NCBI GenBank assembly: GCA_016710595.1
Contig: JADJVM010000007.1
Span: 1-64,000, forward strand
Direction: 5' to 3'
Length of the DNA stretch: 64,000 nucleotides
Origin: Niastella sp.
GTDB taxonomy: Bacteria > Bacteroidota > Bacteroidia > Chitinophagales > Chitinophagaceae
Shown here: piece after piece, positions 55,337-63,989 of the stretch
Numbering within the stretch: the first letter of the stretch is position 1
How the letters are laid out: the number at the start of each line of letters is the position of its first letter
Program-made: the position numbers and the translations under genes
The notes under the pieces: generated by a model
What the model was told of the DNA's origin: nothing
Database searches by the model: none
What the model saw: only the letters and a program-made list of their open reading frames with translations

Positions 55337-56317
55337 CTAAGAAGATAGGATCCTTACAATTTTCATCCATTCTTCACTAATGCGTTGTTTCTTCTTTACG
55401 GCCTCGGATAGGGGAGTATAATTCATCCTGTTTTGGAGTACGCCTACAAATACATTATGCCGCCCTTCCATAAGGCATTCTATAGCATGATATCCCATTC
55501 GGCTTGCCATTACCCTATCCATACAAGTAGGAGCGCCGCCTCTTTGTATATGGCCCAATATGCAAACACGGGTATCTAACCCGGGGATTCTTTCTTTTAT
55601 TACTTGTTCAATATATTCAGCTCCTCCTTTTTCGCCCTCGGCAACAATAATTAAGTTTACTAATTTTTTTCTTCTTTCTTTTTCCTGGAGAGAAGCTACC
55701 AGGTTTTCAATATCTGTTTTTCTTTCGGGGATCAGTATATTTTCGGCGCCGGTAGAAATGCCACTGTGTAAAGCAATATAGCCGGCATCCCTACCCATCA
55801 CTTCTATGATGAATAAGCGGTCGTGTGCATCGGCTGTATCTCTTATTTTATCTATGGCTTCTACGGCAGTGTTTACAGCAGTATCAAAGCCAATGGTGAA
55901 ATCTGTACCGGCTATATCACGGTCAATAGTGCCGGGAAGGCCAATACAGGGTATATCAAAATCATTGCTAAATGCCTGTGCCCCACGAAAGCTGCCATCG
56001 CCACCCAATATTACCAACCCATTGATCCCTCTTTTCTTTAGGTTATCGTATGCTTTTTTACGGCCCTCGTAAGTCATGAATTCTGCTGAACGGGCAGTTT
56101 TTAAAATAGTACCTCCCCGTTGTATAATATTGGCAACACTGCGGTTATCCATTTGAAAAATATCATCTTCTATCATACCGGTGTAGCCTCTCATAATTCC
56201 AAATACTTCTAAACCATAATACAGGCCGGTACGCACTACTGCCCGGATACCTGCATTCATACCCGGGCTATCGCCCCCGCTGCATAATACGCCTATTTTG
56301 GAAACTTTGGGTGTCAT
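55337..56317 (-). CDS. pfkA: ATP-dependent 6-phosphofructokinase
   Basis: A 326-residue phosphofructokinase, the committed step of glycolysis. Motifs: VLCSGGDSPGMNAGIRAVVR (ATP site), ILGGDGSFRGAQ (Gly at the position that favours ATP over pyrophosphate), PGTIDRDIAGTDFTIGFDTA (substrate and catalytic Asp), EVMGRDAGYIAL and LGHIQRGGAPTCMDRV. It is the middle gene of argS-pfkA-pyk on the minus strand, with 31 and 22 bases between them. Confidence 0.96.
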   Translation of the reverse strand: MTPKVSKIGVLCSGGDSPGMNAGIRAVVRTGLYYGLEVFGIMRGYTGMIEDDIFQMDNRSVANIIQRGGTILKTARSAEFMTYEGRKKAYDNLKKRGINGLVILGGDGSFRGAQAFSNDFDIPCIGLPGTIDRDIAGTDFTIGFDTAVNTAVEAIDKIRDTADAHDRLFIIEVMGRDAGYIALHSGISTGAENILIPERKTDIENLVASLQEKERRKKLVNLIIVAEGEKGGAEYIEQVIKERIPGLDTRVCILGHIQRGGAPTCMDRVMASRMGYHAIECLMEGRHNVFVGVLQNRMNYTPLSEAVKKKQRISEEWMKIVRILSS

Positions 56318-56348
56318 GTGTTGATTTTTTATCTGCTTCTTTTTTTAA

Positions 56349-58124
56349 TTACATTCTTTCGGGTACGTCAATACCCAATAAGTTCATTCCTGCTTTAATG
56401 GTATTGGCGGTTGCCCGGCTTAGCATTAACCGCAATTGCTTTTTCTCTGTTGTTTCTGCACAAGCAATGGAATGTTCATTATAAAATGAGCTGAATGTTT
56501 TTGATAGTTGATAAATATAAATCGCCAGGGCAGCGGGGTTCATTTCCTCGTTAGCCTGTGCTACCGTGGTACCAAATCTTTCGAGCAATACTACCAATTC
56601 TTTTTCGAGTGGTAAAAAACTCCCGGATGGCTTTACAGTTTCATCTATTTCATTTTTTCGTAAAATAGATTTTATCCGGGCATGATTAAACTGGATGAAC
56701 GGCCCTGTAAAACCATGAAAGTCTATACTTTCTTCGGGGTTAAAGATCATTTTCTTTTTTGGGTCTACCCGTAATAAAAAAAATTTTAAGGCACCTACTC
56801 CTATGATATGATACAGGTTTTCCAGTTCTGCGGTTGTAAAATCTTTTACCTTACCCAGTTCTTCGGTTTTAGTACGTGCTACATTTTCCATTTCATCAAT
56901 GATATCATCCGCATCTACTACTGTACCTTCCCGGCTTTTCATTCTGCCACCGGGTAACTCTACCATGCCATAACTTAAATGATAAATGTCATCGGCATAC
57001 GGCAAGCCCATGTGTTTTGCAATTTCTTGCAACACTTTCATGTGATAGTTTTGCTCATCACCAATTACATAAATGCAACGGTCAATTTTTTCTTCGTCGT
57101 AGCGCTGTTGGGCCAGGCCAATATCCTGTGTAATATAAACCGAAGTGCCATCTTTTCGTAAAACTAATTTTTCCCCCAGTCCCTCCTTTTCCAAATCAAT
57201 CCACACACTACCATCTTCTTTTTTAAAAAAAACATTTTTATTAATTCCTTGTTGCACAATTTCTTTTCCCAGCAGGTAGGTATTGCTTTCATAATACATA
57301 CGATCAAAATCGCTGCCTAATTTTTTATAGGTTACATCAAAACCTTCGTACACCCAGCCATTCATTTTGTTCCAAAGTGTTTTCACTTCAGTGTCACCGG
57401 CTTCCCATTGTAGCAACATATCCTGTGCTTCTAACAAAATAGGTGCATTTTTTTCTGCTGTTTCTTTATCTAACCCTTTGGCAAGGCCTTCGTTCACTTG
57501 CTTTTTATATTCATCATTAAATTTTACATAGTATTCACCCACAAAATGATCTCCTTTTATACCGGTACTTTGTGGGGTAGCGCCATTTGCAAATTTTTGC
57601 CAGGCAATCATACTCTTGCAGATATGGATCCCCCGGTCATTTACAATACAACCTTTCAAAACCTGGTACCCACTGTATTTTAAAATCTCTGCGATGCTCC
57701 ATCCTAAAAAAATATTGCGCAAATGACCTAAATGAAGGGGCTTATTGGTATTGGGTGAAGCATACTCTACCATCACTTTTTTACCATTGGCTTCCTGCTT
57801 GCCGGGTTTTGCTATTGAACTATTTTTGGTTAAATAATCCAGCCAAAATTCATCGGCAATTGTAAAATTTAAAAAACCGTTTATGATATTGCAGGAAGCA
57901 TAAATTTGAGGTTGACTAACCAGTAAGGCCTGTCCTATATCTTCTCCCAATTTGGCAGGTGCCAGTTTTGTTTTTTTTAATAATGAGAATAGAACTACGG
58001 TATAATCACCTTCAAATTCAGCCTTGGTTTGGTTAATTTGAAAATCAGTTGCATGAAAAGGTTGATGGTATAATTTTTCTAATACGTTTATGACTGATTC
58101 TTGTATGATCTTCACAATATGCAT
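56349..58124 (-). CDS. argS: Arginyl-tRNA synthetase
   Basis: A 591-residue class I synthetase that charges tRNA-Arg. The N-terminal Add-1 domain (1-100) is followed by the HIGH motif in PNTNKPLHLGHLRNI, a degenerate KMSKS in GRMKSREGTVVDADD, and the anticodon-binding DALR domain at the C-terminus, ending in INLLGIDVPERM-like residues. A -7 box lies only five bases upstream of ATG 58122-58124, which would leave almost no leader, so the real start may be a few codons later. Confidence 0.96.
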   Translation of the reverse strand: MHIVKIIQESVINVLEKLYHQPFHATDFQINQTKAEFEGDYTVVLFSLLKKTKLAPAKLGEDIGQALLVSQPQIYASCNIINGFLNFTIADEFWLDYLTKNSSIAKPGKQEANGKKVMVEYASPNTNKPLHLGHLRNIFLGWSIAEILKYSGYQVLKGCIVNDRGIHICKSMIAWQKFANGATPQSTGIKGDHFVGEYYVKFNDEYKKQVNEGLAKGLDKETAEKNAPILLEAQDMLLQWEAGDTEVKTLWNKMNGWVYEGFDVTYKKLGSDFDRMYYESNTYLLGKEIVQQGINKNVFFKKEDGSVWIDLEKEGLGEKLVLRKDGTSVYITQDIGLAQQRYDEEKIDRCIYVIGDEQNYHMKVLQEIAKHMGLPYADDIYHLSYGMVELPGGRMKSREGTVVDADDIIDEMENVARTKTEELGKVKDFTTAELENLYHIIGVGALKFFLLRVDPKKKMIFNPEESIDFHGFTGPFIQFNHARIKSILRKNEIDETVKPSGSFLPLEKELVVLLERFGTTVAQANEEMNPAALAIYIYQLSKTFSSFYNEHSIACAETTEKKQLRLMLSRATANTIKAGMNLLGIDVPERM

Positions 58125-58128
58125 GGCG

Positions 58129-58136
58129 CAAAAATA
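58129..58136 (-). promoter_or_regulatory. Bacteroidota -7 box (TATTTTTG) for argS
   Basis: Minus-strand TAnnTTTG match directly in front of the annotated argS start. If used, the transcript would be nearly leaderless. Confidence 0.45.
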
Positions 58137-58252
58137 ATACTATCATTCTGGTTTAACTAATTATATGTATAATTTACACATTAATGCTGATTGACTCTGA
58201 AGCATACAATCAGCAGCTAAATTACGGGGTAAGGGTTGCGTAATTTTTAATT

Positions 58253-58260
58253 TAATTTTG
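58253..58260 (+). promoter_or_regulatory. Bacteroidota -7 box (TAATTTTG) for the membrane-THEP1 gene
   Basis: An exact TAnnTTTG match ending six bases before ATG 58267; it also suggests a very short leader. Confidence 0.45.
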
Positions 58261-58266
58261 GGCCTT

Positions 58267-59751
58267 ATGTCAAACCTTGCTAAAGTACAAAATCAAAAAG
58301 CAATACTAAGCCTTACTGCTTTATGGGGCCTGGTAGAATCGGGATTGGGCGGCTTTTTATTTGCATTGCGAATTCCATTAACCGGTTTTTTGGTTGGAGG
58401 TTTTGCCATTTTAATCATCATCTTGTTGGCAAGTTTTAGTACAGAGCCTTCAAAACAAATTATTAAAAGCACCATTTTGGTGTTATTGATAAAAGGGATG
58501 GTGAGCCCTCACGCTCCTATCACAGCATACATTGCAGTAGGTTTCCAGGGTTTTTCGGGTGCACTCTTTTTTTTCCTGGTTCCCAAACCCTGGTTGGCTG
58601 CGGTATTACTTGGTTTCTTTGCGATGGCCGAAAGTGCAATGCAAAAAATATTGGTATTAACGATAGTATTTGGTAGTTCTCTATGGGATGCGGTAAATAC
58701 TTTCTTTGATACATTGATGAAGGATTTTAACATGTCAGCAAATTTTAGCTGGTATATTATTGTGACCTATGTTTTATTTCATGCCTTGTGGGGAATATTC
58801 CTGGGTGCATGGGGGGTAAGCCTGCCCGGAAAATTAAATCTGAGAAAAGAGGTTGTAATTGCTGCATACCAAAATCTTAAACCATTTAAAAATAGGCCTG
58901 CATTTAAGAGACCCAAAAGAATGCATTTTGTTTTTTTAATATTGATCCTGTTTTTTGTAATTGCCGTTATCCTTTTTATGAAACCCGGAGAAAGCACAGC
59001 CACCACAATATTTTATTTTGTTGTAAGGGCTTCGGTTATGTTGTTATTGTTATTTTTTGTTTTAAGGCCAGTGGTTTTGTTTATTTTCAAAAAGGGATTA
59101 AACAAAACTTCTAACCAAAATAAGGAACAGGTAAAAAATCTTTTAGTACAGATGGAAGGATTAAAAAAATATATATTACCCGCCTGGCAAATGACTGCAA
59201 ACAAGAGCCCGGTTACCAGGGTATTTTTGTTTATCCAGAACATGCTGATATTAACCCTATATCTTTCACATTCGCCCATTTACATTTTTAGCAGGCCGGT
59301 AAGAACGGGTAAAACTACCGGGCTTCAGCAATGGGTAAAAAATAATGCGCAGGTAGCAGGCATCCTTACGCCAGATGTGGAAGGGAGAAGAATATTATAT
59401 GATATTGCCAGCAACGAATACAGATTGCTGCAAGTAGATAATGATTATCCCGGCGATAAAATACTCATTGGGCGATACGTTTTTTCGGCTGATGTTTTGC
59501 AGCAGGCTCAAAAAATTTTGATTGATGCTTCCGGCTACAACGGCTGGTTAATAATTGATGAAGTAGGCAAGCTGGAAGTGTATCAAAACGCCGGGTTGGA
59601 ACCGGTTATCTCCTCAATTATTGAGAAGTATAAAATGAATGCCGGCAATGGAAAATTACTGCTGGTAATACGTAAAGAGATTTTAGCTGATGCCATAAGA
59701 AAATATAACTTACAGGGGTTCACTGTTTTAGATAATTTATCATCATTGTGA
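58267..59751 (+). CDS. Polytopic membrane protein fused to a THEP1-like nucleoside-triphosphatase domain
   Basis: A 494-residue protein, start ATG 58267 (MSNLAKVQ). The N-terminal two thirds have about eight or nine membrane helices; the first part (TALWGLVESGLGGFLFALRI) resembles ECF-transporter S components or similar vitamin-uptake proteins. From about residue 338 it continues into a THEP1/NTPase_1-type domain: FSRPVRTGKTTGLQQW at the P-loop position, VAGILTPDVEGRRILYDI, and Walker B WLIIDEVGKLEV, then LLLVIRKEI. The first Gly of the Walker A motif is replaced by Ser (SxxxxTGKTT). It is divergent from argS and followed by rpmI. A substrate-gated pump or regulator is possible; the function is unknown. 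Confidence 0.78.
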   Translation: MSNLAKVQNQKAILSLTALWGLVESGLGGFLFALRIPLTGFLVGGFAILIIILLASFSTEPSKQIIKSTILVLLIKGMVSPHAPITAYIAVGFQGFSGALFFFLVPKPWLAAVLLGFFAMAESAMQKILVLTIVFGSSLWDAVNTFFDTLMKDFNMSANFSWYIIVTYVLFHALWGIFLGAWGVSLPGKLNLRKEVVIAAYQNLKPFKNRPAFKRPKRMHFVFLILILFFVIAVILFMKPGESTATTIFYFVVRASVMLLLLFFVLRPVVLFIFKKGLNKTSNQNKEQVKNLLVQMEGLKKYILPAWQMTANKSPVTRVFLFIQNMLILTLYLSHSPIYIFSRPVRTGKTTGLQQWVKNNAQVAGILTPDVEGRRILYDIASNEYRLLQVDNDYPGDKILIGRYVFSADVLQQAQKILIDASGYNGWLIIDEVGKLEVYQNAGLEPVISSIIEKYKMNAGNGKLLLVIRKEILADAIRKYNLQGFTVLDNLSSL

Positions 59752-59822
59752 AAATGATTGGGGGCAAGTAAAAAAAATGAATATTTTTTTAATAATTATA
59801 GAATAAATACAGGATAATCTCT

Positions 59823-59830
59823 TACCTTTG
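59823..59830 (+). promoter_or_regulatory. Promoter -7 box (TACCTTTG) of rpmI-rplT
   Basis: An exact TAnnTTTG match about 105 bases before the rpmI start. Confidence 0.6.
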
Positions 59831-59934
59831 CGACCCGAAAAGAAAAATATTCTTTTTGTATCATTTCCCACAAGGCCCAAAAAGTTCCCGTCTGTTCGGG
59901 GCGCCAGTAGGGAGTAACGATAACAAGTTATATA
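59831..59934 (+). promoter_or_regulatory. Possible autoregulatory leader of rpmI-rplT
   Basis: A leader of about 100 bases with an AAAAA/TTTTT hairpin near 59845 and CCCG / CGGG at 59887-59900. L20 is known to regulate its own operon through leader RNA in several bacteria; whether this leader does so is inference, as I cannot match it to a known L20 leader fold. Confidence 0.35.
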
Positions 59935-60132
59935 ATGCCAAAGGTTAAAACCAACAGTAGCGCCAAGAAGCGCTTTAAAGTTACAGGTGGAGGTAAAATC
60001 ACTTTCCAAAAAGCTTTTAAACGCCACATTCTCACCAAAAAATCTACAAAACGTAAACGCCACATGCGTAAAGCCGGTGTAGTTTCGGATGCGAATCTTC
60101 ATTTTGTAAAACGTTTATTGGGGATGAAATAA
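59935..60132 (+). CDS. rpmI: Ribosomal protein L35
   Basis: A 65-residue large-subunit protein, rich in Lys and Arg: MPKVKTNSSAKKRFKVTGGG, then KRHILTKKSTKRKRHMRKAG. It is the first gene of the rpmI-rplT pair; infC, often in front of it in other bacteria, is not next to it here. Confidence 0.97.
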   Translation: MPKVKTNSSAKKRFKVTGGGKITFQKAFKRHILTKKSTKRKRHMRKAGVVSDANLHFVKRLLGMK

Positions 60133-60171
60133 TCCACAAAAGCACAACTCTAACTTTAAAAATATTAAGAT

Positions 60172-60516
60172 ATGCCACGTTCAGTAAATGCAGTAGCCAG
60201 CAGGGCTCGCCGCAAAAGAATATTAAAAGCAGCCAAAGGATATTATGGCAAGCGTAAAAATGTATATACCGTTGCTAAAAATGTAATGGAAAAAGGCTTA
60301 ACCTATAGTTATGTTGGCCGCAAAATCAAAAAAAGAGATTATCGTACATTGTGGATAGCCCGTATCAATGCTGCTGTAAGGGCAGAAGGGCTAACATATA
60401 GCGAGTTTATCCATAAACTAAATAGTAAGAATATTAGCCTTAACCGTAAGGTTTTGGCCGATCTTGCAATGAATGAACCCGAAGCCTTTAAAAGCCTGGT
60501 TGATTCAGTAAAATAG
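60172..60516 (+). CDS. rplT: Ribosomal protein L20
   Basis: A 114-residue rRNA-binding protein of the large subunit that is needed early in assembly. MPRSVNAVASRARRKRILKA, then GYYGKRKNVYTVAKNVMEKG and RDYRTLWIARINAAVRAEGL are conserved. It follows rpmI after 39 bases; a terminator closes the operon. Confidence 0.97.
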   Translation: MPRSVNAVASRARRKRILKAAKGYYGKRKNVYTVAKNVMEKGLTYSYVGRKIKKRDYRTLWIARINAAVRAEGLTYSEFIHKLNSKNISLNRKVLADLAMNEPEAFKSLVDSVK

Positions 60517-60538
60517 ATTTACCCAAACCAACTGAAAT

Positions 60539-60568
60539 AAACCGCTTTGATTTTCAAGGCGGTTTTTT
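60539..60568 (+). terminator. Rho-independent terminator after rplT
   Basis: Stem AAACCGCTTTGA / TCAAGGCGGTTT (one G-T wobble) and a T run. Confidence 0.85.
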
Positions 60569-60579
60569 ATTTTAAATGA

Positions 60580-60587
60580 TATATTTG
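60580..60587 (+). promoter_or_regulatory. Bacteroidota -7 box (TATATTTG)
   Basis: An exact TAnnTTTG match 42 bases before the arginine decarboxylase start. Confidence 0.5.
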
Positions 60588-60629
60588 CTTCCACAAATTT
60601 TTAGTTCATCATTACACAGGTAAGCAGGC

Positions 60630-62054
60630 ATGAATAATACATACAACGATCTTGTACAGCAGACATTTAATTTTCCGCAGGAAGATTTTAAAGTAAAAGA
60701 TGAATATCTGCAATATAATAACCTTGATTTAAAAGCATTGATTGATAAATATGGCACCCCATTAAAACTATCGTACCTGCCTAAAATAAGCATGCAAATA
60801 CAAAAAGCGAAACGCATGTTTGCTACGGCTATCAAAAAGCATAAATACGAAGGAGATTATCATTATTGCTATTGTACCAAAAGTTCTCATTTTAGTTTTG
60901 TATTAGAAGAAGCATTAAAAAATGACATACACCTGGAAACTTCTTATGCTTACGATATTGAGATCATTAATGCACTTTACAAACGGCGTAAAATAAATAA
61001 GGAAACTTATATTATTTGTAACGGATTTAAACAAAAAAATTATACCAGCCGTATTGCCAGGCTTATTAATACCGGGTTCAAGAATGTGATACCCATACTG
61101 GATAATAAGGAAGAGCTTGCCATGTACAAACGCAGTATTAGGACTAAAGAACCATTTAAACTGGGCATCCGTATTGCTGCAGAAGAAGAACCTTCTTTTC
61201 CTTTTTATACTTCCAGGCTGGGCATTAAGGCTAAAGATGTACTGGAATATTATGTAGATGAAATTGAAGGCAATGAAGATAAATTTCAGCTTAAAATGCT
61301 GCACATCTTTTTAAATAAAGGCATTAAGGATGATCTCTACTATTGGTCAGAGTTACAAAAAAGTATCAACCTGTATTGCCAGTTAAAGAAAATTTGCCCA
61401 GAGTTAGATTCCATAAATATTGGTGGTGGATTTCCTATCAAACATTCCCTGGCATTTAATTACGATTACCAGTTTATGGTGAATGAAATTGTAAGCAACA
61501 TTAAAAAAGCTTGCCGCAAAGCCAAAGTTCCCATGCCACATATTTTTACAGAGTTTGGAAGCTTTACGGTAGGGGAGAGTATGGCCCATCTATATAGTGT
61601 GATTGGCGAAAAAATGCAAAATGACAGGGAAACCTGGTATATGATTGATTCTTCCTTTATCACCACCTTGCCCGATACTTGGGGTATTGGTGAAAAGTTC
61701 CTGATGTTACCCATCAATAAATGGGCGAATGATTACCAGCGGGTAGTACTGGGTGGCATTACCTGCGATGGTCATGATTATTACGATTCTGAAGAACACA
61801 TCAATGAAGTGTTTTTACCTAAAATAAAAAACACAGACGGTGCAGAGGAAAGTAATAAAGAACCGTTGTATGTCGGCTTCTTCCATACCGGCGCCTACCA
61901 GGATCAAATAAGTGGATATGGGGGTATTAAGCATTGCCTTATCCCCTCTCCAAAACATGTAATAGTGAGTTACGATAAAAATGGTAAGCTTACCGATTGG
62001 CTATATGCAAAACAACAAACGGCACAAAGTATGCTTAAGATACTGGGTTATTAA
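60630..62054 (+). CDS. Arginine decarboxylase-like PLP enzyme (fold type III)
   Basis: A 474-residue alanine-racemase-fold decarboxylase, probably biosynthetic arginine decarboxylase that makes agmatine for polyamines. It has YHYCYCTKSSHFSFVLEEAL (PLP Lys), LETSYAYDIEIINAL, a Gly-rich INIGGGFPIKHS (PLP phosphate), FTEFGSFTVGESMAHLYSV, ITCDGHDYYD and FFHTGAYQDQISGYGG (catalytic Cys is replaced or shifted, His-Thr-Gly-Ala kept). The length is shorter than E. coli SpeA (about 650), as in many Bacteroidota forms. The substrate is inferred. Confidence 0.85.
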   Translation: MNNTYNDLVQQTFNFPQEDFKVKDEYLQYNNLDLKALIDKYGTPLKLSYLPKISMQIQKAKRMFATAIKKHKYEGDYHYCYCTKSSHFSFVLEEALKNDIHLETSYAYDIEIINALYKRRKINKETYIICNGFKQKNYTSRIARLINTGFKNVIPILDNKEELAMYKRSIRTKEPFKLGIRIAAEEEPSFPFYTSRLGIKAKDVLEYYVDEIEGNEDKFQLKMLHIFLNKGIKDDLYYWSELQKSINLYCQLKKICPELDSINIGGGFPIKHSLAFNYDYQFMVNEIVSNIKKACRKAKVPMPHIFTEFGSFTVGESMAHLYSVIGEKMQNDRETWYMIDSSFITTLPDTWGIGEKFLMLPINKWANDYQRVVLGGITCDGHDYYDSEEHINEVFLPKIKNTDGAEESNKEPLYVGFFHTGAYQDQISGYGGIKHCLIPSPKHVIVSYDKNGKLTDWLYAKQQTAQSMLKILGY

Positions 62055-62066
62055 AATACCATTGAT

Positions 62067-62348
62067 TTACTGAAAATTTTTATTTTCAAACATACCTTTA
62101 TAATACAAATAGTATTTTCCATCTTTATTGTTTTTCCAATATCGTTTACCTTCAAGGTCATAATATAATCGGCCCTCTGTTGATTTTTTGGCAGCGCTAT
62201 CATTTACCGCAATTACTTTTGGAACCGGTGTTTTGATTGGCTTTACCACTACGGGCTTTGCCGGTTCTTCGGTTTTTACAGGAACTGTTTTTTTACTGCA
62301 ACTTATAACAAAGGCCACCAGGAGAATAGCCAGGATATATTTAAACAT
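62067..62348 (-). CDS. Small proline/lysine-rich lipoprotein
   Basis: A 93-residue predicted lipoprotein with lipobox FVISC (Cys near residue 17), a Pro/Val/Lys-rich linker and a short C-terminal domain (LYYDLEGKRYWKNNKDGKYYL). It lies convergent with arginine decarboxylase. I do not recognise a family with certainty. Confidence 0.7.
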   Translation of the reverse strand: MFKYILAILLVAFVISCSKKTVPVKTEEPAKPVVVKPIKTPVPKVIAVNDSAAKKSTEGRLYYDLEGKRYWKNNKDGKYYLYYKGMFENKNFQ

Positions 62349-62484
62349 TTTTATACAGGTGTTTATCCTATATGAAACAAGAACTTTACCAAGTTTTAAA
62401 AATTGGGCGTTTATTCAAAAGATTCTCAGGATTTGAAATTGAATGTATTAATTTCGTGGGCAGTTTTTTAATATTAACCCAAGT

Positions 62485-62988
62485 ATGCAGTCCACAAACT
62501 TAAGATCGTTTAAACGTAAACTATCGTATCATAGAAAATCATTTCGTAGTTTTTTAAATAAAACAGAAAAAATAACGATAAGGGGCATTGATAAACTTAC
62601 TCCAGAAATTGAAAAAGAAGTTTGGCAGGAAGTAGATTGTTTAAGCTGTGCCAATTGCTGTAAAAAAATGACGCCCACTTTTACCGATCAAGATTTAAAA
62701 AGGATCTCCGCTCATTTTAATCAAACTCCGGAAGAGTTTAGAAAACAATGGCTGGAAAAAGATAAAAACAAAGATTGGGTGAATAAACAACAGCCTTGCC
62801 AGTTCCTGAATTTAAAAGATAATAAGTGCAGCATTTATGCCATTCGCCCTGCCGATTGCGCCGGTTTTCCACATCTTTCTAAAAAGCGCTGGAAAGAATA
62901 CGCCCATGTGCATAAACAAAATATTGATTATTGCCCTGCTACTTATAGCATGGTAGAAAAAATGATGGCACGCTTGCCACAGGTTTAA
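62485..62988 (+). CDS. YkgJ family cysteine cluster protein
   Basis: A 167-residue cytoplasmic protein with the CxxCxxCC cluster in CLSCANCCKKMTPTFTDQDL, followed by QPCQFLNLKDNKCSIYAIRPADCAGFP, the usual YkgJ/UPF0153 arrangement thought to bind a metal or iron-sulfur centre. Its function is unknown. It ends at the stop codon of the YraN gene on the other strand. Confidence 0.88.
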   Translation: MQSTNLRSFKRKLSYHRKSFRSFLNKTEKITIRGIDKLTPEIEKEVWQEVDCLSCANCCKKMTPTFTDQDLKRISAHFNQTPEEFRKQWLEKDKNKDWVNKQQPCQFLNLKDNKCSIYAIRPADCAGFPHLSKKRWKEYAHVHKQNIDYCPATYSMVEKMMARLPQV

Positions 62989-63345
62989 TTAAACATATAC
63001 ATCTTCTATTAAAAAAAAATCAGGCTTGTTTTGATCGAGTAAGGTAATCGCCAATACATCAAATTGCATGCGGACCGGGCTGGGGTTTATCTGGCAATAT
63101 GCTTCTGCGGCATTCATCAGATTGATGATCTTTTTTTTGCTTACCGATTCTTCGGGATGGCCAAAACGCAAACTACGCCTGCATTTCACTTCTATAAAAT
63201 GGAGTACTTTGTCTTTTTGGGCAATGAGATCAACTTCCCAATGGCCTGCCCGCCAGTTTTTATGCAAAATAAGGTAGCCCTGGTTTAAAAAATAATCCAC
63301 TGCAAGGGTCTCGCCTAATTTGCCGGTATGGTTATGTTTTGCCAT
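62989..63345 (-). CDS. YraN/UPF0102 family putative endonuclease
   Basis: A 118-residue protein of the UPF0102 family, related to Holliday-junction-resolvase-like nucleases. It has GKLGETLAVDYFLNQGYLIL, WEVDLIAQKDKVLHFIEVKC (PD-(D/E)xK core Asp, Glu and Lys), and a VSKKKIINLMNAAEAYC helix. Its cellular role is not known. It is convergent with YkgJ. Confidence 0.9.
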   Translation of the reverse strand: MAKHNHTGKLGETLAVDYFLNQGYLILHKNWRAGHWEVDLIAQKDKVLHFIEVKCRRSLRFGHPEESVSKKKIINLMNAAEAYCQINPSPVRMQFDVLAITLLDQNKPDFFLIEDVYV

Positions 63346-63437
63346 ATATTTAAAGTTACGGTATCGGAAAAATATAAAGCTTAAAATATGGCAGGAAGGC
63401 TCAAACTAAATTATTGCTTATTTTTGCTGAAACTAAG

Positions 63438-63989
63438 ATGATGATGAAAAAATATATTTCTCTTTTTTGGATAGCCGCTATCATGATATTTCTTGCCGCT
63501 TTGCTACGGTTGGTAATTTACCCGGCCAACTTTAGCCCGGTAATAGCGATGGCTTTATTTGCAGGTGCTGTAATAAAAGATAAAAAATATGCCCTGGCAT
63601 TGCCATTATTTGCCATGTTTATTTCCGATATTGGTTTTCAAATCTCAGGTATCGATATTGGGTTTTGGGGTTGGGGACAATTAATAGGTTATGGCATCCT
63701 GGCAATTATTGTATTAGGCGGCTCAGCAATTAAGAAAATATCAATTTTCCGAGTGCTGGGATTTGCCATTGGTTCATCGCTTTTATTTTATTTAATAAGC
63801 AATGCCTCAGTTTGGTTATTTGACAGTTATGGAATGTATGCCCGTAATTGGGCCGGCTTTAAGCAATGCATGATTGCCGGTATCCCCTTTATAAAAAACA
63901 CAATGGCTGCTACAGTTCTTTTTTGTGCTGTACTATTCGGTTCTTATTATTTATACAGTCGCACGGCCGTTGCAAAAGTAATTGCGTAA
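63438..63989 (+). CDS. DUF6580 family membrane protein
   Basis: About 183 residues, start ATG 63438 (MMMKKYISLFWIAAIMIFLA) or the next Met; the upstream frame from 63414 is unlikely. It has five or six helices and the motif NFSPVIAMALFAGAVI with FISDIGFQISG, matching DUF6580, a short membrane family of unknown function that recalls small S-component-like transporters. It ends just before the right edge of the window and appears complete. Confidence 0.82.
   Translation: MMMKKYISLFWIAAIMIFLAALLRLVIYPANFSPVIAMALFAGAVIKDKKYALALPLFAMFISDIGFQISGIDIGFWGWGQLIGYGILAIIVLGGSAIKKISIFRVLGFAIGSSLLFYLISNASVWLFDSYGMYARNWAGFKQCMIAGIPFIKNTMAATVLFCAVLFGSYYLYSRTAVAKVIA

Noticed and set aside
59743..60102. Minus-strand gene of 119 codons over rpmI
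   Set aside because: It is a shadow of the conserved rpmI gene; the translation is Phe/Cys-rich with no family match.
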